From contig JAPDRN010000250.1 of assembly GCA_030247855.1 (NCBI GenBank), positions 1 through 20,604 of the forward strand: a DNA stretch of 20,604 nucleotides, written 5' to 3'. The notes under the pieces were generated by a model that worked only from the letters and a program-made list of their open reading frames with translations, did not search any database and was not told the DNA's origin. The position numbers were made by a program, and so were the translations under genes. Source of the DNA: Knufia peltigerae. Lineage: Eukaryota; Ascomycota; Eurotiomycetes; Chaetothyriales; Trichomeriaceae. Positions 17,823 to 20,604 of this stretch are shown here, piece by piece (within the stretch, counting starts at the first letter, position 1; each line of letters begins with the position of its first letter).

Positions 17823-20443
17823 CTGAGACAAATCCAGAAGTACCAGACCTCAAGACCGACATTCTGCGGTTGCAATTGGAAGATGTGCCATTACCGGATC
17901 TATCACCGCCAATTTCCCAGATTACCTCCGAAGACGAAGCCGATGCAGTTCGCGAGCAAGAGACAGACAGTACTGAGGACAATGTCGCACATCTGTGGGC
18001 ACTGCCAGATGTGACAAGAAGAAAAAAAATCACGGAGCTTCTATCATGGGACACATTCTTGGACAGACATCATTCAGAACCGGTGTCTGGCTATCTGAGC
18101 GAAGCAGGCCCACGTACTTTCAGTTCCGTCCTTAGTACCAGCCATTCGGCCACATCCCTGAGAGCGTTGAAGCCAGATGTATTGCTCAATGCTTTTTATC
18201 AGCTGGGCATGGGGAGAAGCTCTGCCGTCTTCGTCTGGGATGTAAAGAAGCGCAGGTTCAGAAAGGAAGTGGGTAATCTTGTGGCATTTGGGTACAGCTC
18301 TCAGCTGCTGGAAGACATTTTCGAGACAGTTTCTCGTGTCGGTGTCTCCACGAAGATCATATCTGAGACATGTACCTCTTTCACAGGCCGTGGCTCTCCC
18401 TGTCGAATCGCATTTCTGGCTTCAATCCGAGCTGCTTTGCATACCGTTCACGAACACCTGGAGATTACAAGATCTGAAATCACGACTATGGTACGACTCA
18501 AATCTATCATGACGAAAGTTGAAATCTTGGTTACAGTGCTGAAACAATGTATCGATCTCATTCAAACCTATAAGACCGACGATGGTCTCTTGACCGCTTT
18601 AATGACGCATTGGACGACTGTGTCCTCCTACGACTCTGCCGTGGTGGGAGTGCTACGCTCAATCTTATCCAGATCGTTTCAGCCAACACTGGCAAGACTT
18701 AGTGCCGAAGTCGGAATTAGCTCTCCTGGGCTGACCGACGACGATTTATCCCTCGAGCGGATCTCAGAGAGCGATCTTATGTGGACATCAGTCTTACCGA
18801 CAGCGATGGCAGGGGTGATTCTTGAGACACAAGAGAGTCTACGACTTTTGAGATTGTATAATCCACTTTGTCCAGCGTTGTCCACTTCAGAATACGGAAA
18901 CTCGAAGCTCTCTACTCTTGAAGTCGTCTACACATTCAATGGCCTCTCTATCCTACACAACCGTGCCTCTACATATGAAGAAGTGCGGAAATTGTCAATC
19001 ACTTCGGCTGGTTCTTCCATATCCACGAGCTTGCTAGTGACTCCAGCGACAGAAAGTTTCGAGCTGGGTGAGCTCTCCATCGAAAAGTCTAAACCTGGAG
19101 ATCCTTTCCAGTTTGATAACAACCTCTTCGTCGAGAGTGTTGACACGATAAGAGGTATTAATCACGATGATCTGCACAGTTCCGTCTTGTCATATTTGAG
19201 GGAGTCTGACCATGACGATAATCCTCTCCAAATTGACATCGAGCAAGCTCTGCCTCTTTCCGTCAGCCCTCTTCTATCAGCGCAACATCGGGTGCTGTCT
19301 TATGCCGTACTTGAGTTACTCTTTCAGCAGTACGATCTTATCGGACATATAAACCTTCAATGTCAATTTCATTTTATGGGCAACTCATCATTCAGTTCAC
19401 GACTAGGCACGGCACTCTTCGACCCTGAACAGAACACTGGCGAAACTCGGAGAAGGACGGGGACGGCTACTGGACTACGACTGCAGGCTCGAGATACATG
19501 GCCCCCTGCGAGCTCCGAGTTGAGATTGGTGCTTATGAGCATTTTATCAGACAGTCTGTCCACGACTCCGGGGCACAATCTTGAGGATTCGATCTCATTC
19601 GCTATCCGAGACATGCCCGTCGAAGAGCTTGAGAGATGTCGAGACGCGGATTCAATCTATGCGCTTGACTTTCTCAGGCTACAGTACAAGCCGCACAATG
19701 ATGTTTTGGGAACAGTGCTTACGACACAAATTCTAGACAAATACGACCGTGTATTTCAACTGCTCTTGCGTGTGTTAAGACTACACAAATTAACAGAAAC
19801 CATGCTTCGAGATGGCGACTGTATTTCCGGTGGTGACCGTAAACTAGTTTTTGAAATGCATCATTTGGTCACAACGCTGGCGGATCATTACCACGGCACT
19901 GTGATTCGGGTAAATTGGCGGAAATTTGAGACCGTTTTGCGGGAAGTCAGGGCTCATATCGATAAAAAGGACTATGAAAAGACCTTGAGGGCCGTCAAAA
20001 GTCAAGATTATTTGCGTGCTCTACACGAACGGACCCTCGACAATATCTTGTACGGATTGTTTTTGAGGAGGAAACAATCAAAGATACAGGAGCGGCTTGA
20101 ACATCTCTTTTCGACCATTCTGGCATTCGCTGCCCATGGACGTAAAGAGCAGACCGTACGGGAGAGGACCACAACAGATTCCCCTGACAAGGTATTCCGA
20201 GCACAATTCACACAAGGCGTCAGGTGCCTCATGACCACCCTGCGTGCTTCGGATCAGAAAGAGATTTCTGCGTCATACGGTCACGGTTCTGGTTTGGATG
20301 ATGATGACGATGACGACGATGATGGGGACGAAAATATAAATTTATCAGAACGCCTCCTTCTGAGGCTGGACATGTTTGGGTATTGGGATGGAATGGGACG
20401 AACGAAGGGGATGTCGCATCTTGACTTTGTCATAAGGTCCTAG
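17687..20443 (+). CDS. Gamma-tubulin complex component, GCP5/GCP6-type (Spc97/Spc98 family)
   Basis: A single-exon gene of 918 residues. The Spc97/Spc98 family is recognised from an N-terminal GRIP1-like region (about 165-400: LLNAFYQLGMGRSSAVFVWD, then LVAFGYSSQLLEDIFETV) and a C-terminal GRIP2-like region (about 600-860: YDRVFQLLLRVLRLHK, FEMHHLVTTLADHYHGTVI, and HERTLDNILYGLFLRRKQSK). These proteins assemble with gamma-tubulin into ring complexes that nucleate microtubules at the spindle pole body. The VFVWD...F....GYS pattern looks more like GCP6 (Alp16 in fission yeast) than GCP2/3, but GCP5 is not excluded, so no symbol is given. A run of nine Asp (residues 871-879) lies near the C-terminus within an acidic DDDDDGDEN patch. 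The start ATG is preceded in frame by a stop at 17672-17674. No intron is needed. Confidence 0.85.
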   Translation: MALPVLYDPFSSDVINVIPPLGASAEGVWDGFQFNSKLESGLLRLTETNPEVPDLKTDILRLQLEDVPLPDLSPPISQITSEDEADAVREQETDSTEDNVAHLWALPDVTRRKKITELLSWDTFLDRHHSEPVSGYLSEAGPRTFSSVLSTSHSATSLRALKPDVLLNAFYQLGMGRSSAVFVWDVKKRRFRKEVGNLVAFGYSSQLLEDIFETVSRVGVSTKIISETCTSFTGRGSPCRIAFLASIRAALHTVHEHLEITRSEITTMVRLKSIMTKVEILVTVLKQCIDLIQTYKTDDGLLTALMTHWTTVSSYDSAVVGVLRSILSRSFQPTLARLSAEVGISSPGLTDDDLSLERISESDLMWTSVLPTAMAGVILETQESLRLLRLYNPLCPALSTSEYGNSKLSTLEVVYTFNGLSILHNRASTYEEVRKLSITSAGSSISTSLLVTPATESFELGELSIEKSKPGDPFQFDNNLFVESVDTIRGINHDDLHSSVLSYLRESDHDDNPLQIDIEQALPLSVSPLLSAQHRVLSYAVLELLFQQYDLIGHINLQCQFHFMGNSSFSSRLGTALFDPEQNTGETRRRTGTATGLRLQARDTWPPASSELRLVLMSILSDSLSTTPGHNLEDSISFAIRDMPVEELERCRDADSIYALDFLRLQYKPHNDVLGTVLTTQILDKYDRVFQLLLRVLRLHKLTETMLRDGDCISGGDRKLVFEMHHLVTTLADHYHGTVIRVNWRKFETVLREVRAHIDKKDYEKTLRAVKSQDYLRALHERTLDNILYGLFLRRKQSKIQERLEHLFSTILAFAAHGRKEQTVRERTTTDSPDKVFRAQFTQGVRCLMTTLRASDQKEISASYGHGSGLDDDDDDDDDGDENINLSERLLLRLDMFGYWDGMGRTKGMSHLDFVIRS
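20297..20323 (+). repeat. GAT/GAC trinucleotide tract coding nine Asp
   Basis: Nine consecutive GAT or GAC codons in the GCP gene. The codons are mixed, so it is an interrupted tract and probably only mildly slippage-prone. Confidence 0.8.
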
Positions 20444-20604
20444 GAGATGACATGTGTGTATAAGATACACTGCAGAAATAGTAATGAGTCGACGAATTCA
20501 TGAGTTGAGCACTTTGGGAGGGTTTTTTCCCTCGTACATTGTTGACTCGAGGGTTCGTTCTTCACCTGAACCCTGCATGGCCACGTACAAGGGGGTAACA
20601 TGAA
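20444..20604. other. Right edge, 3' flank of the GCP gene
   Basis: 161 bp after the GCP stop codon. No ORF or motif can be supported before the window ends. Confidence 0.5.

Noticed and set aside
625..20443. Idea that the genes form a functional or secondary-metabolite cluster
   Set aside because: The gene functions are unrelated housekeeping roles, and no synthase, transporter-regulator pairing or defence module is present.

Overview
The window is nuclear DNA from a filamentous ascomycete (Pezizomycotina). The evidence is short GT-AG introns of 46 to 80 nt clustered near gene 5' ends, compact intergenic spaces, and proteins with fungal-type architecture: an Hst3/Hst4-class sirtuin, the Pol I factor Rrn5, a Pho89-type phosphate transporter, Irc3 helicase, NAD-isocitrate dehydrogenase subunit 2, exocyst Sec5, NuA4 subunit Eaf7 and a gamma-tubulin complex (GCP5/6-type) protein. 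The order or genus cannot be fixed by eye. I see no tRNA, rRNA, CRISPR array or transposon.

Layout. Left block (625-7135), all on the minus strand: sirtuin (625-2504, two exons), RRN5-like (3223-4845, one exon), PHO89-like transporter (5165-7135, three exons). A gene-poor stretch of about 2.2 kb (7136-9320) with three CACGTG motifs follows. Right block: IRC3-like mitochondrial helicase (+, 9321-11382, two exons) converges on IDH2 (-, 11645-12879, two exons). IDH2 is divergent from SEC5 (+, 13334-16453). SEC5 converges on EAF7 (-, 16492-17229) with only 38 bp between stop codons. EAF7 is divergent from the gamma-tubulin complex gene (+, 17687-20443). Spliced models were built by finding GT-AG introns that restore known family motifs.

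The genes are housekeeping or core regulatory genes from unrelated pathways: chromatin (sirtuin, Eaf7), rDNA transcription (Rrn5), phosphate uptake (Pho89), mitochondria (Irc3, Idh2), secretion (Sec5) and microtubule nucleation (GCP). They do not form a functional cluster. I found no convincing novel system. The items most worth checking are regulatory: an MCB-like cluster upstream of the sirtuin and a run of S/T-P sites in its tail; CACGTG boxes upstream of PHO89; a tandem ACTTCACGTGA repeat between IDH2 and SEC5; a perfect 19-bp palindrome holding ACGCGT between EAF7 and the GCP gene; upstream start codons before RRN5, IRC3, SEC5 and the GCP gene; and the unexplained block at 7300-9300.
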